This document shows positions 1-10,648 of a DNA stretch of 64,000 bases, piece by piece. The stretch covers positions 12,938,001 through 13,002,000 of the forward strand of contig JAZGTH010000002.1 of NCBI GenBank assembly GCA_036877525.1, written 5' to 3'. The position numbers were made by a program, and so were the translations under genes. Numbering within the stretch: position 1 is the stretch's first letter; every line of letters begins with the position of its first letter. The notes beneath the pieces were generated by a model that saw nothing but the letters and a program-made list of their open reading frames with translations, searched no databases and had not been told where the DNA came from. The DNA comes from Chromobotia macracanthus (lineage: Eukaryota; Chordata; Actinopteri; Cypriniformes; Botiidae).

Positions 1-219
1 CACAATGGTAAATTTATAATAATGATTCAAATTTGGCAAGTAACGTGCATCTGTAAAGAGAAAAAAGATGATAAGGTTATGATGCCGCATGCCAGGGTGC
101 TCTTACAGCCATTGTTTGGAATTTAAACTTCGTTAAGAAAATAACTTCATGTACCTGCAATTTTATGTTTCAAACAGAGATGGCAGTAGAGAGGCGAAAG
201 TTAAGGATTGCAGCTTCAA
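1..219 (+). mobile_element. MITE with AGCTGCAATC ends, left-truncated by the window
   Basis: The right part of this copy (AAACAGAGATGGC, then AGAGGCGAAAGTT and GATTGCAGCTT) matches the right end of the complete copy at 48856-49117. The stretch TAAATTTATAATAATGATT near position 8 also matches its interior. The right flank is TCAA rather than TTAA, so the copy is old. Superfamily is not assigned. Confidence 0.6.
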
Positions 220-1105
220 AGTGTGCGGTATGTGTGCTTGCTTGTTTGTTTTCCATTGGTCCGTAACAAAACAAAGGTAGAAGAGTTCAAAAAGTCATGT
301 AAAATCCACAAAACTATAGAGAAATTAAAGATAAAGATGTGATTTTTTTTTCTGATCACTGATCACATACTTTTTCTTTTTTAAAAACACTAAGAGTAGC
401 CGATGCTTGTTCCTATAGTCAGTCAGCTCGATTTCTGCAGCCCTCCTGCCGAGAAAGATGATTGCTGACGATCTGTGTGCGTGTGTGTATGTCTGCTGCA
501 ATTAATTTCAGCAAGATTGTTTTCTACCAAAACCTAACTGTTTATTTAATAGCTTTTCAAATGAGTCTTTATTGTGTGTCAACTCCGAATTACAACACAA
601 GTGCCATTTCGTTCATCGCTGTTTGTGTAATTTAATGTTACTTTTAATAATGAAAATAAATCTCCAGTGCATATCTCACGGCAGTAAAAATTATGGCTCA
701 GCTTAAAATCCGAAGTGAATTCTTATTCATTTAGGCGAAAGAAACAGAGCCCATCACACTGAGAACTAATAAACACACAGAGATGAAAGTGGCGCCTGCA
801 TCTACAGTCTCCAAGTAGCTTGGCATGTTCCAGGAGCAATAGCGCACACGCAGACACGGGCTCGTTTTCGCACACTTCGCGAGCTCCCATGTTGCTGCTG
901 CCAAACTCTGAAGCAGTGGCGTATTGTGTCACAAAGTCTGAAGTCAGAGAACATATTTGTTTCCGCCCTGTCTGCGCTCTCTCGGGAGTTCTGTGGAGAT
1001 GGTTCTCTGATCTGTGGGAGGGAGAGCTCGGAGGCAGTCTGAGTGTTGCGTATGAGCTATCAAAAGATGAGCGTTAGCTGCCATGGGATTGGAGAACGTG
1101 GTGGA
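220..1105. other. Intron stretch without recognisable feature
   Basis: I see no repeat unit, transposon end, RNA gene or plausible exon. Two overlapping short frames on opposite strands around 720-1080 have no recognisable protein character. Confidence 0.5.
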
Positions 1106-1128
1106 AGATGATGATGATGATGATGATG
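1106..1128 (+). repeat. (GAT)n microsatellite
   Basis: GAT is repeated about seven times with one altered unit at the right end. Confidence 0.9.
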
Positions 1129-1139
1129 TTGGAAATGCT

Positions 1140-1745
1140 GTATTGGAGAGTAGCTAGGAGACGGATTTGCTTTGACAATAGGATTTAGTTACAGCGTTGG
1201 ATTTGTTGCTAGGACACTGTTGTGGTTACGCCGTTGGAGTTGCTAGGAGACAGCGTAGATTATGGTATCAGATTGTTTGATGGGAGATTGATATGTTGAC
1301 ACTGTAATATAAAACTGTGTTTAAAAGTGTTAGATTTGGTTGCAAAGTGAATGTTTTGTTAATGTCGCTGGCTTGGTGGTAATGTCATTACTTTGGAACA
1401 GTTCAGATTGATTGCTCTGTCTGTTTTGTAACTGTTGTATTGTTGTGGTTGTTTGTGTAATTTTAGATCAGTTGCTAGGAGACGGTTTTTACAATATTGG
1501 AGGAGCTGCTAGGAGATTCTAGCAGTGTGTTTGTTTGGGTGTGATTTGATATGGTGGCACATTATATAGCTTCAAGAAAAACTGTGATTGAAGATACTGG
1601 ATTGGTGGTAATACTTTGTTACAGTTGGAATTGTAGTTTAGAGTCTGTTTCTGTAACTGTGTTTTGTTTGGTAACTTTGTTATGCACTGATCGTAGTGTT
1701 GCTCTTATGAATTTAAATCAGATGCTAGAAAACAGCTTTGGTAAC
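1140..1745 (+). repeat. Diverged tandem duplication with recurring GTTGCTAGGAGAC motif
   Basis: The segment around 1285-1485 resembles that around 1541-1738. Shared blocks in the same order are GATATGKTGRCAC, then TTGGTGGTAAT, then CTGTAACTGT-like sequence, then GMTGCTAGRARACRG. The spacing between copies is about 230-260 bp. The motif GTTGCTAGGAGAC or close variants occur near 1150, 1205, 1241, 1469 and 1505. This looks like an old local duplication; it does not code for a recognisable protein. Confidence 0.55.
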
Positions 1746-1930
1746 GGGTGCATGTGTAAACATACCGATTTGAGAACGAGGTGAGTGCTGTATGAGAAAT
1801 TTAGTAGTTGAGGTGGGAAGTGTTTACACGTACATACAAACTTTGACATCAGCAGGATAACAGTATAGATAACTAGGAAGATGACACAACTGTCTATGGC
1901 CTTTCTGTACATCATGATTTTAGGTTAAAG

Positions 1931-2115
1931 TGTGTGTGTGTGTGTGTGCACATCTATCTTTGTGAGGACCAGTGTGAGCAGTCAGACCATTGGTGTGAGA
2001 ACAAAGAGAGTAAAGTGACCGGTGACCATTTTGACTAGTCCTCACTTTCTGACACCCCTTTAAAAGCGAGGTTTGTTTATTTATTGTTTTTATGCCTATT
2101 TTTACAACTAATACT
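1931..2115 (+). repeat. Copy of the 'TCTTTGTGAGGACC' fish interspersed repeat with (TG)n head
   Basis: A (TG)9 run is followed by CATCTATCTTTGTGAGGACC and, further on, by CTAGTCCTCACTTTCTGACA. The same order is seen in the fuller copy at 6915-7180. This copy lacks the inverted right end. Confidence 0.55.
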
Positions 2116-2324
2116 GGCCTGCAGCAGTTCATTTTGAACTGGAGTCAGTCAGTCTGTATGTTACTGACTTACTCTCACATAGGATGCAGTATAATGTTAA
2201 AATGCAGGGGTCTTGAAGTAGGGGTCGTTCACACAAGATGTGTCCCTCATTGCTGTTTTTAATATGAAACATATCATGTCACATGGCAGGGCACTGAAAT
2301 TTCAACTACCCGTTTGTGTTTAGT

Positions 2325-2515
2325 AGTGTGAAGGTAACTTTGTTTTACTTCTTATGTAAGCTACTGTAGCTGTGCTCTAAGGTGACTGTGTTCTTTGCTT
2401 TTTATCTGTTCAACAGGTAAAAGTGTCCCATAAGGTGACTGTGTTCTATATATAGGCTACCATAGGTGACCATGTCCCATATGTCCTATAGGTGACTTTG
2501 TTTCCTGCCCTGTAC
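2325..2515 (+). repeat. Degenerate minisatellite, unit around TAAGGTGACTGTGTTCT
   Basis: The core GGTGACTGTGTTCT or a close variant occurs at about 2381, 2433, 2464 and 2490, with a looser match at about 2330 and another at 2640. Spacing is 26-52 bp and irregular, so this is a decayed repeat. Confidence 0.5.
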
Positions 2516-2959
2516 ATGACATGGTTTTTACCCTTGCACGCTGATACTGCTCTGTGTTCATTCGGTCGGTGTGTTTGATCAGCGTTTAGATATTGTATGT
2601 TCCAGCTCTGGGAGAGAGTGTCTCATGTGTGGTGAAGTAAGGTGACTGCGCTCTCTGTTAGAGAAGTGTTCAGCAGGGCTGGGACAGGAAGAGGGGAGGG
2701 GGCGGGGTTTCACAGCTGAGTGCTTGCCCTTGACTTCCCAAGATACCAGCGTGGAGGGTGGGAGGGACTGTTGAGGGAGGTGAATGGAGGAAAAAAGAAG
2801 GCTGCTCACATTCTGCTGATCCAGCAGCCTGCCCCCACCCATCTCCACCCGAATACTGCATTGCTCTCTTTCTCAACCCCGCTCTCTCCATCTCTCTCTT
2901 TTACGCTATTTATGGAGGGATAGTCCGGTCACCTTCTTTGCTGTTTAATGTAAGACGTA

Positions 2960-3493
2960 CAGTGGGGTAGGGTGGTACATACATTGACAAATTAATAGCA
3001 TACATCACATATATATATATATATATATATATATTGTGTGTGTGTGTGATGTATACCATTACGTCATATTAATTTGTCAATGTATGTAATATATTACATA
3101 GCCAATATATCATTGTGTATTCTCTGAGCCACCACTAAAGCCATTTTAAAATAAGCAATATATGCGTGGTTGATACATCAGTTGAATTTTATATTAATGT
3201 GTCAATTTCTGATGTTGCTGAGCAACCATAAACAATCTTCAGTTTTGCTGCATCTTCGCCGCCGCCGGCGCGACAAAACCGAATAGCTCTCATTATAATC
3301 AATGAAGCTGTCTACGTAGGAAGCGTCTGTCTGTGACGCAGTTTAGAGAACACATTATAGATTTCTGCTTGGTGTCACATTTTTTAAATCGCGAAACTAA
3401 TATACCGCAATATAAACAGTACAGCAGAATCTCTACTGGTTGACATGTCTACTGTTGCATGTTATATGGAGTCATACCACCCCAACCCTACTG
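2960..3493. mobile_element. 534-bp DNA element with inverted termini, unassigned superfamily
   Basis: The left end CAGTGGGGTAGGGTGGTAC (2960-2978) is nearly the reverse complement of the right end ATACCACCCCAACCCTACTG (3474-3493), with small indels. Inside, a perfect 22-bp inverted repeat (2976-2997 and 3067-3088) flanks an (AT)n/(GT)n centre. A CpG-rich patch (CGCCGCCGCCGGCGCG) lies near 3257. No transposase frame is present and I find no convincing target duplication, so it would be a non-autonomous element. Confidence 0.6.
3008..3049. repeat. (AT)n(GT)n microsatellite
   Basis: About 13 AT units pass directly into seven GT units in the loop of the larger inverted repeat. Confidence 0.9.
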
Positions 3494-3950
3494 CACAAAG
3501 AGCAAAAGAGTGCATGAGACGAGAGAGAGAAATAAAGAAATAGACAGATGGGTGGAGAAATGTCTCTCTTTATATGTGCATGCAGACAGATGCAGGGCAG
3601 AAATACACAGAAACAGCAGGCAGGAGGCAAACAGAAGCAATGCTGGCTCTTGGAAGAGCAGTGCTCTATGTGTGTGTGTGTTTACTCCATGTAAAGCTTG
3701 ATAACAGCCTGCACATAAACAGGTGTAAACACAAACACTGCCACTTAGGACTCATTAGCACGCCGGTCAGCTCTCTCGCATGCTATGACAGTGAAGCGCG
3801 CAGGCGAAGAAAGAAGCGGACGTGGTAATGTAGCCATCAGCTTATTCACTGAGGACATAGAAATGCGTCATTTGTCTTTATGAACCTGTAGATGTGCAGT
3901 ACAGATGTGAAGATGTGCAGGTTTGTAGTTCTTTAAATCTTTATGTCAGA
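3494..3950. other. Intron stretch without recognisable feature
   Basis: Apart from a short GT run near 3670 I see nothing here; the short plus-strand frames are chance. Confidence 0.5.
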
Positions 3951-4162
3951 GTTGCGGCCTAGAGGTTAACACACATGCCTCGACATGCTCCTCCCAATGT
4001 TTAGCCCCACCCCCTCACCATGGTCACTCTATTCCTCTCACTCATGGTGCTATTAGCTTTGTAGTCTTGGCTTGTTGGTTCAGAGGGCAAAATGTTAAAT
4101 GCTCTTTCTCTCTTTGTAAGTCGCTTTGGATAAAAGCATCTGGTAAATGAATAAATGTAGAT
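3951..4162 (+). mobile_element. SINE, degraded tRNA-like head with fish-type tail
   Basis: GGCCTAGAGGTTAACACACATGCC resembles a tRNA A box region, but no clear B box remains. The 3' end GTAAGTCGCTTTGGATAAAAG followed by CATCTGGTAAATGAATAAATG is the tail shared by many teleost SINEs and is nearly identical to that of the SINE at 38229. Confidence 0.65.
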
Positions 4163-5082
4163 GTACTATTCCCATACATGAAAAAAGTTAAACTGAAGGA
4201 GAGAAAATACACCTTAGCAAATGCATAACAACACCCTGGCAACCACCCACGACACGTTAGCACAGTGGCAGCTTCTTTTGCATGGGTAAGCATTGTTTGC
4301 ATTTGTAAAGAAAATGTAAGAAAATGTCATTTTATTACATAGTTTGTCTTTATGGAGCCTGTTAAGTTGTATGCGATTGGATGTATTTATGGTATGCCTG
4401 AATGCTATGAGAAACGTCATCAGAGCTCTCTTTGAGTGAAACGAGAACGACACCAGCGAGTGCAAAACTGTGCATTCTAGAAAACAAAAAAGTGCAATGC
4501 TGACTGTTTTGCTTATGTAAGAGCCTCTCTGTCATGTAGCCTTACATTCAGGGCGTGTATGCGTGCTTGCGAGCGTTAGCGGGAGTGTGTGTCTGTCCCT
4601 GCGCAGTGTTTTAGCATGGCCTGCATGTTAAGCGTGCTGGAATAGGCTGTGTGATGGTTAGTGGCAGCTTGGGGACCAGAGCTGGACTGGAGGCAGAGAG
4701 GTCAGGCACTGCTGAGGCTCTGAGTGCCAGGCAGGCAGGCACAGACCTTGTCCCCTGAGCTGTCTCTCTGACAGCATCTCCTGCTCTGGAGCCAGCTGGA
4801 CAAAACTAGCACATTCCTGACCAGAGATTTACTGCTAGATATGACAGTGTGTTGTTGAAGCAGTTCTGTGCCACCACTGTAACTTACTCTGTGTTTAAAG
4901 ACTTCAAGTGGAGAGAGAGACGGCTAAAAGACAGTTAAGCTGCTGGTGGTGTTGAGTCCTGACACTGGCTCTCAAAACATCTCATAGCTCTGTTGAGGAG
5001 AAGCTGCTTTGTTCAGGACCATAACATGCCCACAGCCTCATAACCAGCCTGTTGGGTCCAGAACTACTTCTCTTCTTCTCCA
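4163..5082. other. Intron stretch, moderately CpG- and GC-rich near 4550-4800
   Basis: No repeat or exon was recognised. The segment 4550-4800 is less AT-rich than its surroundings and free of simple repeats, so it might be conserved noncoding sequence, but that is only an impression. Confidence 0.4.
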
Positions 5083-5452
5083 CTCTGCTCTGCTCTCTTA
5101 CCCTTCTGCTTTCCCCTTCCAACGCTTTTCTCTCCTTCTCTTTTTCTCCTCTCCTTGTCTTTTTCTCCTCTCTTCTCCTCTTCTCCTGTCTTCTCCTTTC
5201 TCCTCTCTTCTCCTCTTCTCCTCTCTTCTCCTCTTCTCCTCTCTTCTCCTTTTTTCCTCTCTTCTCCTCTTCTCTCCTCTGTCCTCTTCCCTCCTTTCAT
5301 TTCCTGTCCTACCCTCCTGTCTTTTCTTCTCTCCTCATCTCGTATCTTCCGCTTTCATCTCTTCTCTCTTTTCCTCTTCTTTTCACTCCTGTCCTCTTCT
5401 CTCCTCTGCTCTTCTCCTCATCTCTCTCCTCATCTCTCTCCTCTTCCCTCAG
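5083..5452 (+). repeat. Pyrimidine-rich minisatellite, unit TCTCCTCTTCTCCTC
   Basis: Almost 370 bp of C and T with few purines; 5189-5280 is 92 bases of uninterrupted pyrimidine. Units such as CTCTTCTCCTCTTCTCCTC repeat several times between 5165 and 5250. Open frames of up to 248 codons across it simply reflect the absence of stops (Leu, Ser, Phe and Pro only). Confidence 0.9.
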
Positions 5453-5696
5453 TCCAGTCGCTGGCACGTGGCTTTACTCTTGGCCTCAGTACAGGGGTCG
5501 TCCAGACTGCTGTGCTGCAGTGTATTGTGCTGGCTGCTGCTGGCCGCTGAATCTCTGGCACAGCCCTCCCTGTTCCAATCTCACTGCCGTCAAACTCACT
5601 TACCACACCAGCTAATAGTACACAATCTGAGCCCGCAGCAAACGCCTGCCCAAGGTACATATCTTTGTGTTTGCATTCTGTCAGTCACGGAGGCTC

Positions 5697-5719
5697 CACA
5701 CACACACAAACACACACAC
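5697..5719 (+). repeat. Interrupted (CA)n microsatellite
   Basis: CA units with one AAA interruption. Confidence 0.8.
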
Positions 5720-6346
5720 CTGTTATCTCTGTGGCTGGTCGTGTGTGGTGGGTAGGCTCGGGGGTTTCACCCTTGTGCAGTATGGATAAAGAGATAGGAA
5801 CAGGGTGTGTGGAGAGAGAGAGAAAGAGAGAGAAATATGATTTCTGTGGAAATATAAAGAGGAAGAGAACACAGTTCAAAGAGGATTTGGGCTGGATGGA
5901 AGATGAGAGATGTTCATATGTGCTAAAATATTTTTGCGTTTAATACGGTTTATGTCTGTGTTATTCCATGTCTTTTAACCTCTGCACTGTAGCATTCATT
6001 TCAACAAACTCTCAGTTAACTAGCGACAACATTTTTTCATGTTTACATTGACATCACATTGACAATCCGTCACTGTCTGTGCCCCCAAGTGTACATGTAT
6101 GAGACAGATGGCAGAAGAAAACATGTTTTGTTTTTCATTTTTAAATTTGAATGCGAGCAGCAAGCCCATTTGGGGGTAATGGATCTTGTTAGAGCACAGT
6201 AGCTTTTCTGTTAGCTTAAAATAGTCGAAATAATATAACTGATCTCTGATCTGTTCACAGAAGCTTACCTTCCTATGGCTCGCTCTGTTCTCCAGTCCGA
6301 TTTTCTTTTTAAACTGAGCTTAGCCCTCGTCTGAATCGAGAGAAGT

Positions 6347-6347
<1 letters not shown>

Positions 6348-6388
<41 letters not shown>

Positions 6389-6397
6389 ACACACACA
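6348..6397 (+). repeat. (CA)n microsatellite
   Basis: About 25 CA units with a single T substitution near 6384. Confidence 0.95.
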
Positions 6398-6914
6398 AGA
6401 CAACAGGCTTTTAGTGCTGCATTGTCGTTTGTGCACATCAATAGCTCCCCCTATGGAATCTCTGATAGCTGCTTTTTGTGTCTTCATCTCTTTTCTGTTT
6501 ATTCAAACTGTTTTTGCTTTCTAAATATGTTCTGTAAGCTCATATTTAAAAACTTCAGGACACAAACAATGCAATGCAAGACACATTTCTCAAGCATTTG
6601 TGGAAGCATCTGATTTGTCAGGTTAGGCAGATATTTGTATGAACTGGCCCATTGTGGACTTAGCAAGTGTAAAACGTGTCTCCATGTTGCCTCTGAAGAA
6701 AGGCCTGTTTTTATCTTGCCTGATCACCTGAAGATCACCTGATTCACAGATGATGTGATCCTCTTCTGATCTCTTCTTCTGAAACAGCTTGATTAAAGTG
6801 TCTGTTTGCTCTCTTGTTCCTTACTTCCATGACGGGCAGCAGCCAGAGAAGTCAAGAGAAGTTTGAGCTGAATGCACAAGTAAATAAAATTAATGACTAA
6901 GGTAGAAGAAACTC

Positions 6915-7180
6915 TCAGGTTGTGTGTGTGTGTTTGTGGATGTGTTCCCTTGTACATCTGTCTTTGTGAGGACCAGTTAGACCAAAGAGTTTGGACAAAG
7001 GCAGCAAGGTAAGGATGTTTTGGCTGGTTCTCACTTTTTGACACTACTTTAGAGGGCTGTCTGAGGGTTATGGTTAAGGTTTGAATTTGGTTACGGTTTA
7101 GGTTAGGGTAAGTGGCTAGATATTGTATTGTGTCCTTACAAAGATAACTGTAGAAATGTTTGTGTGTGTGCGCATGTGAG
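6915..7180 (+). repeat. Interspersed repeat with inverted 'CTTTGTGAGGACC' ends and GT flanks
   Basis: CATCTGTCTTTGTGAGGACC (6956-6974) is the approximate reverse complement of GTCCTTACAAAGATAACTGT (7132-7151). Short GT tracts lie outside both ends. The interior has TTAGGTTAGGGTAAG-type sequence. I recognise this arrangement as a very common fish interspersed family; no coding capacity. Confidence 0.65.
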
Positions 7181-7462
7181 CAAGAGAGACAGTGTTGTTG
7201 GGTTGGTAGTCTTGCTGGTGTTGTTGAAGCTCTCTTGATGAGGCTAACCGAGTTGCCTAAATATAGATTACTGTAATTTACTTTCAAACAACTCATTTTC
7301 TGTGTTTGACATGTCCATTAACCCTGGCTAGAAAAATCATTAATTTTTCACCACTGAAGGCATTAGTCATTTGAGCAACTCTCATCGCTGTCTGCTGCTC
7401 GGACCAAGACGGATGCGGCGATCACGCAGTTCACGTCTGTGCAGAACACACACGTCCTCCCA

Positions 7463-7483
7463 CGCACACACACACACACACAC
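7463..7483 (+). repeat. (CA)n microsatellite
   Basis: About ten CA units. Confidence 0.85.
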
Positions 7484-8139
7484 CCTGCCACAAGCCCAAC
7501 CATCCTCTCTTAAGTAGGGTGTCTTATCGCCGACTGTATTGTCCCTCACAATGTGAGGTAATTAGGTGTCCTATACGACGCCTGTCTCTCTCTCGCGCTC
7601 TTTGTGAACAGCGAGAGAAATGGACCTGTCAGTTTTCTGGCACCAGAGAATTCAACAAATGGTAAGCAGTAATGGCTTCCTTTGTGTCCCGGTAAGTCTT
7701 TGCGTGGAAGGAGATGCACAAAAAAAATAAGACGAGAAGTTCCTCTTCTTGATCACCCACGCTCTCCTTCCCTTTCATTTGCAACTTAAGGACGTATGAT
7801 TGTTCGATGCGTTTGTTAAGGGGAAGTGTTTCTTTGACTGCCGCTGAAGGAGGCCGTTTAGATAAAAGCAGACACATGAGCTGCGATGCAGAGCAGGTAA
7901 AGAATCCAACAGCTCGGAGACATCGACAGCGAGATGTGATACAAACATTCTGCCTGGCTTCTGTTCGCCCTATCAAATGCATTCTTGAAGAGGAAGTGAA
8001 AGTAGTGAAGTCACTCCAGAGCGGAGCGTGTCCTTTCCAAGGACAACTTCCACAGAGCAGCAGCAAGCAGAAATCCCTCCAGCCTAATCCTACATTACTG
8101 ACCTGTCAGCATCACATCCACTCCTGACAGCAGGTGCTG

Positions 8140-8142
<3 letters not shown>

Positions 8143-8170
<28 letters not shown>
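8143..8170 (+). repeat. (CA)n microsatellite
   Basis: Fourteen CA units; a (TG)n tract in the opposite sense follows at 8305, about 135 bp away. Confidence 0.95.
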
Positions 8171-8173
<3 letters not shown>

Positions 8174-8304
8174 CTACCTGCACACATTCTTATGAGCCTG
8201 TGAGTTGTGATTGGATGGAAGGCTGTCTGTAGACCCATTAAAGTTGGCTTAAGTGTTTGCTCTAGATGAAGAAAGAGAGTTTGACCACCAAAGGGTTGAG
8301 GAAG

Positions 8305-8333
8305 TGTGTGTGTGTGTGTGTTTGTGTGTGTGT
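8305..8333 (+). repeat. (TG)n microsatellite
   Basis: About 14 TG units with one TTT interruption. Confidence 0.9.
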
Positions 8334-8989
8334 AATGCGAGAAGAGGGTCATTGTTAGCTGTCATGCTCTGATGCTCTGTTTCCTTTACCTGTCAAATCC
8401 AGTGAGAGAGTGAACGAGAGAGAGATGGAGAGAGGAAAGAAAGTGACCCTACACACACACACCTCTACACTGATGAATAGTGACTCCAGTGGCCCTCTTT
8501 CAGTGACAGGGTTTAAAGTCAGTGTCAGATGTGGAATTGTTCTGTGTTTTCAGAGGAAAGCAGTTTCTGATGGGATACTGTTTACACCAAGTGAAGTTTT
8601 CTAAACAGCAGCAGTGTAACCTTATTTTGCTCATCCGTTTTAAAATAAATAGTTATTGATTAATGTCCTATATGATATTTTTACATGACAAAAGATTATA
8701 TTACATTACATTACATAATGTATTGACTTTCATTAACTTGCAACATGTCAAATCTTATTAGAGTCGTCAACTGTTAGGGTTAGTTTAAAGGTTAAGGTTA
8801 GTAGAATAAGTTGGGACATGGACTTAAAAAGTTACTTATAGGGGAGCTTATACTTATGGGGGATTAAAATAAAATGTTATAAAAAATAAAACAGTTGAAC
8901 AGTTGTTGACAAGACGTTGCTAGTAGTTAGTAGAATGTCTAAAGTGGTCTATTGATATTTAGAGATTTACCTAGTATAGTTTGACATAG

Positions 8990-9095
8990 TATTGAATTGC
9001 ATAGTATAGGATAGTATTGTATTGTACAGAATAGAATAGAATAGAATAGAATAGTATAGCATAGTATTGTATAGTATAGTATAGTATAGTATTCC
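8990..9095 (+). repeat. Degenerate ATAGT/ATAGA pentanucleotide repeat
   Basis: AGAAT is repeated about five times near 9030-9052 and ATAGT several times on both sides. Confidence 0.85.
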
Positions 9096-9246
9096 ACTGG
9101 ACTGTAGTGAGCTCTTTCACAGACTCTCTCTCATCTCATCCTGCTTATAAAGACCAACATCACCTCGTGTGTTTCTCTCTTCTAAGGTGAAACCTTTCAC
9201 CCTTCACAGAACGTTCCATCAAACATCTCTGCCCCAAAAGACACAG

Positions 9247-9292
9247 ACTCTGTGCATAACTGCGCAGTCTCTGTGCATAACTGCGCAGTCTC
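9247..9292 (+). repeat. Two-copy tandem repeat of 21 bp
   Basis: CTCTGTGCATAACTGCGCAG plus T occurs twice back to back without mismatches. The unit contains the palindrome TGCGCA. Confidence 0.85.
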
Positions 9293-10126
9293 ATTTCCTT
9301 AACGCTCCTGATCGCCTCATTTGGCCGGCGAAAGCTTTCCCAGCCAATAAACCAGCTGTCGTATCTGATAACCAGGAGATCTACATCTAGCCTGGAGGGG
9401 GTGGGTTGTGTTTGAACCCGGCCGGACACAGCAGCAGATTCAGATCTGGTACTGCCATCTAAATGTGCTCCAAAAAAAGAATGCATTAAGGTCTGGGGTA
9501 TAAATAACTAATGGATGGAAGAGATGGATTATATTTATCCAGCTCAATGCAGCAGGAGTAGATCAGTCTGCCCTGACTCACACACCTAATGATATCCGGC
9601 TTCAGCTCGTTGTGGACTGCGGGCAGTCGCCTTATAAAAATACCCAGACGTGGTGAGCTCAGACTGGGCTGAGAGAGAGAACGCTACCCCTGTGGACTGC
9701 TGGGGCTCAGGACTGAGTCAGCTTCAGTTCTGTTCTGTGAAAGTCACCTTTCTCCCCACACTGGGAAGAGAGGAGAAGGGTGAGGGAGAAAGGCTTTGAA
9801 AGAGAGAGAGAAAGGTGGTGTAATATTGAAAGAATTGCACTTAAATGTTATTCTGTGCAGCAGGCCTGTTTCCCATGTGGTGTGAGCGTTAAGGCGGAGG
9901 TAAGGGTGGCCAGAGCGTGTGTGGGCCGTGTGTTTCCTTTTGGCTGAGAAATGTGACAAGAACGTCTTGTTGCATAATGTACAAATCAGCAGGAAACCAA
10001 ACTGACCATATTTACTTTCTTAACACACATTCCGTTTCACATTCACAAGTTTAAAACCAATCAGTGAATAAAAAGAGACAGACAGATAGTAGACACACAC
10101 ACACAAACTCTGTCTGCCTATAAATA

Positions 10127-10648
10127 CTACCGGTTGAAAGTTTGGAAACGCTTGACTGAAATGTTTCTCATCATCTTTAAAATCTTTTCATCTGAAGGCA
10201 GTTGCTTAAATGTTAAAAATTATTATTGTAGACAAAAATATAATTTTGTGCGAACATATTTCTGTTATTAGAAAATTACAGTTTTATTTAAACTGTTTTT
10301 GAAATGGATGATTTGGACCAAGTAATGAAGAAAAAGCATCCAATAAGAGTGTAGGATAGAGGGGAACTCCTTCAAAATTATTTATAAAGCTTCTCAGGAT
10401 GATTCCTCCAGGAACTGGATGATAAAAAGTCAAGAAAACATTTTGTAAATTGTAGACAAAAGGTAGGGAAATATCTAGGCAAATATATCCTGGTTTAATT
10501 TATGTTCAATTTTCTTTAATCACAACAATTCCCAAAGTTACATATGTGTTATTTCGTAGTTTTGATGCATTTACTGTTTATTATTTACTGTTATACAAAA
10601 ATATTTATAAAGAATAAGCAATTGTTTCCAAACTTTTGACCAGTAATG
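10127..10648 (+). mobile_element. Internally deleted Tc1-like transposon remnant
   Basis: The left end CTACCGGTTGAAAGTTTGGA and the right end (reverse complement CATTACTGGTCAAAAGTTTG) are inverted copies, each preceded by TA as expected for Tc1/mariner insertion. Near 10306-10385, ATTTGGACCAAGTAATGAAG, AAAAAGCATCCAATAAG and GGGGAACTCCTTCAA align with codons for the C-terminal part of Tc1-like transposases (the D-E-L-D-R...K-Q-P region and W-E-L-L-Q). ATGTGTTATTTCGTAGTTTT near 10545 matches the 3' noncoding part of such elements. Most of the transposase gene is missing and the remaining frame is broken by stops and indels, so it is inactive. Confidence 0.75.

Noticed and set aside
5009..5755. 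Plus-strand frame of 248 codons and overlapping ones over the CT-rich tract
   Set aside because: Leu/Ser/Phe/Pro repeats come from the pyrimidine tract, and the two other plus frames are open too, so it is a composition artefact.
7629..8127. Opposed frames of 145 (minus) and 106 (plus) codons
   Set aside because: No known motif in either. The region is repeat-free, so noncoding constraint is conceivable, but there is no evidence for coding.
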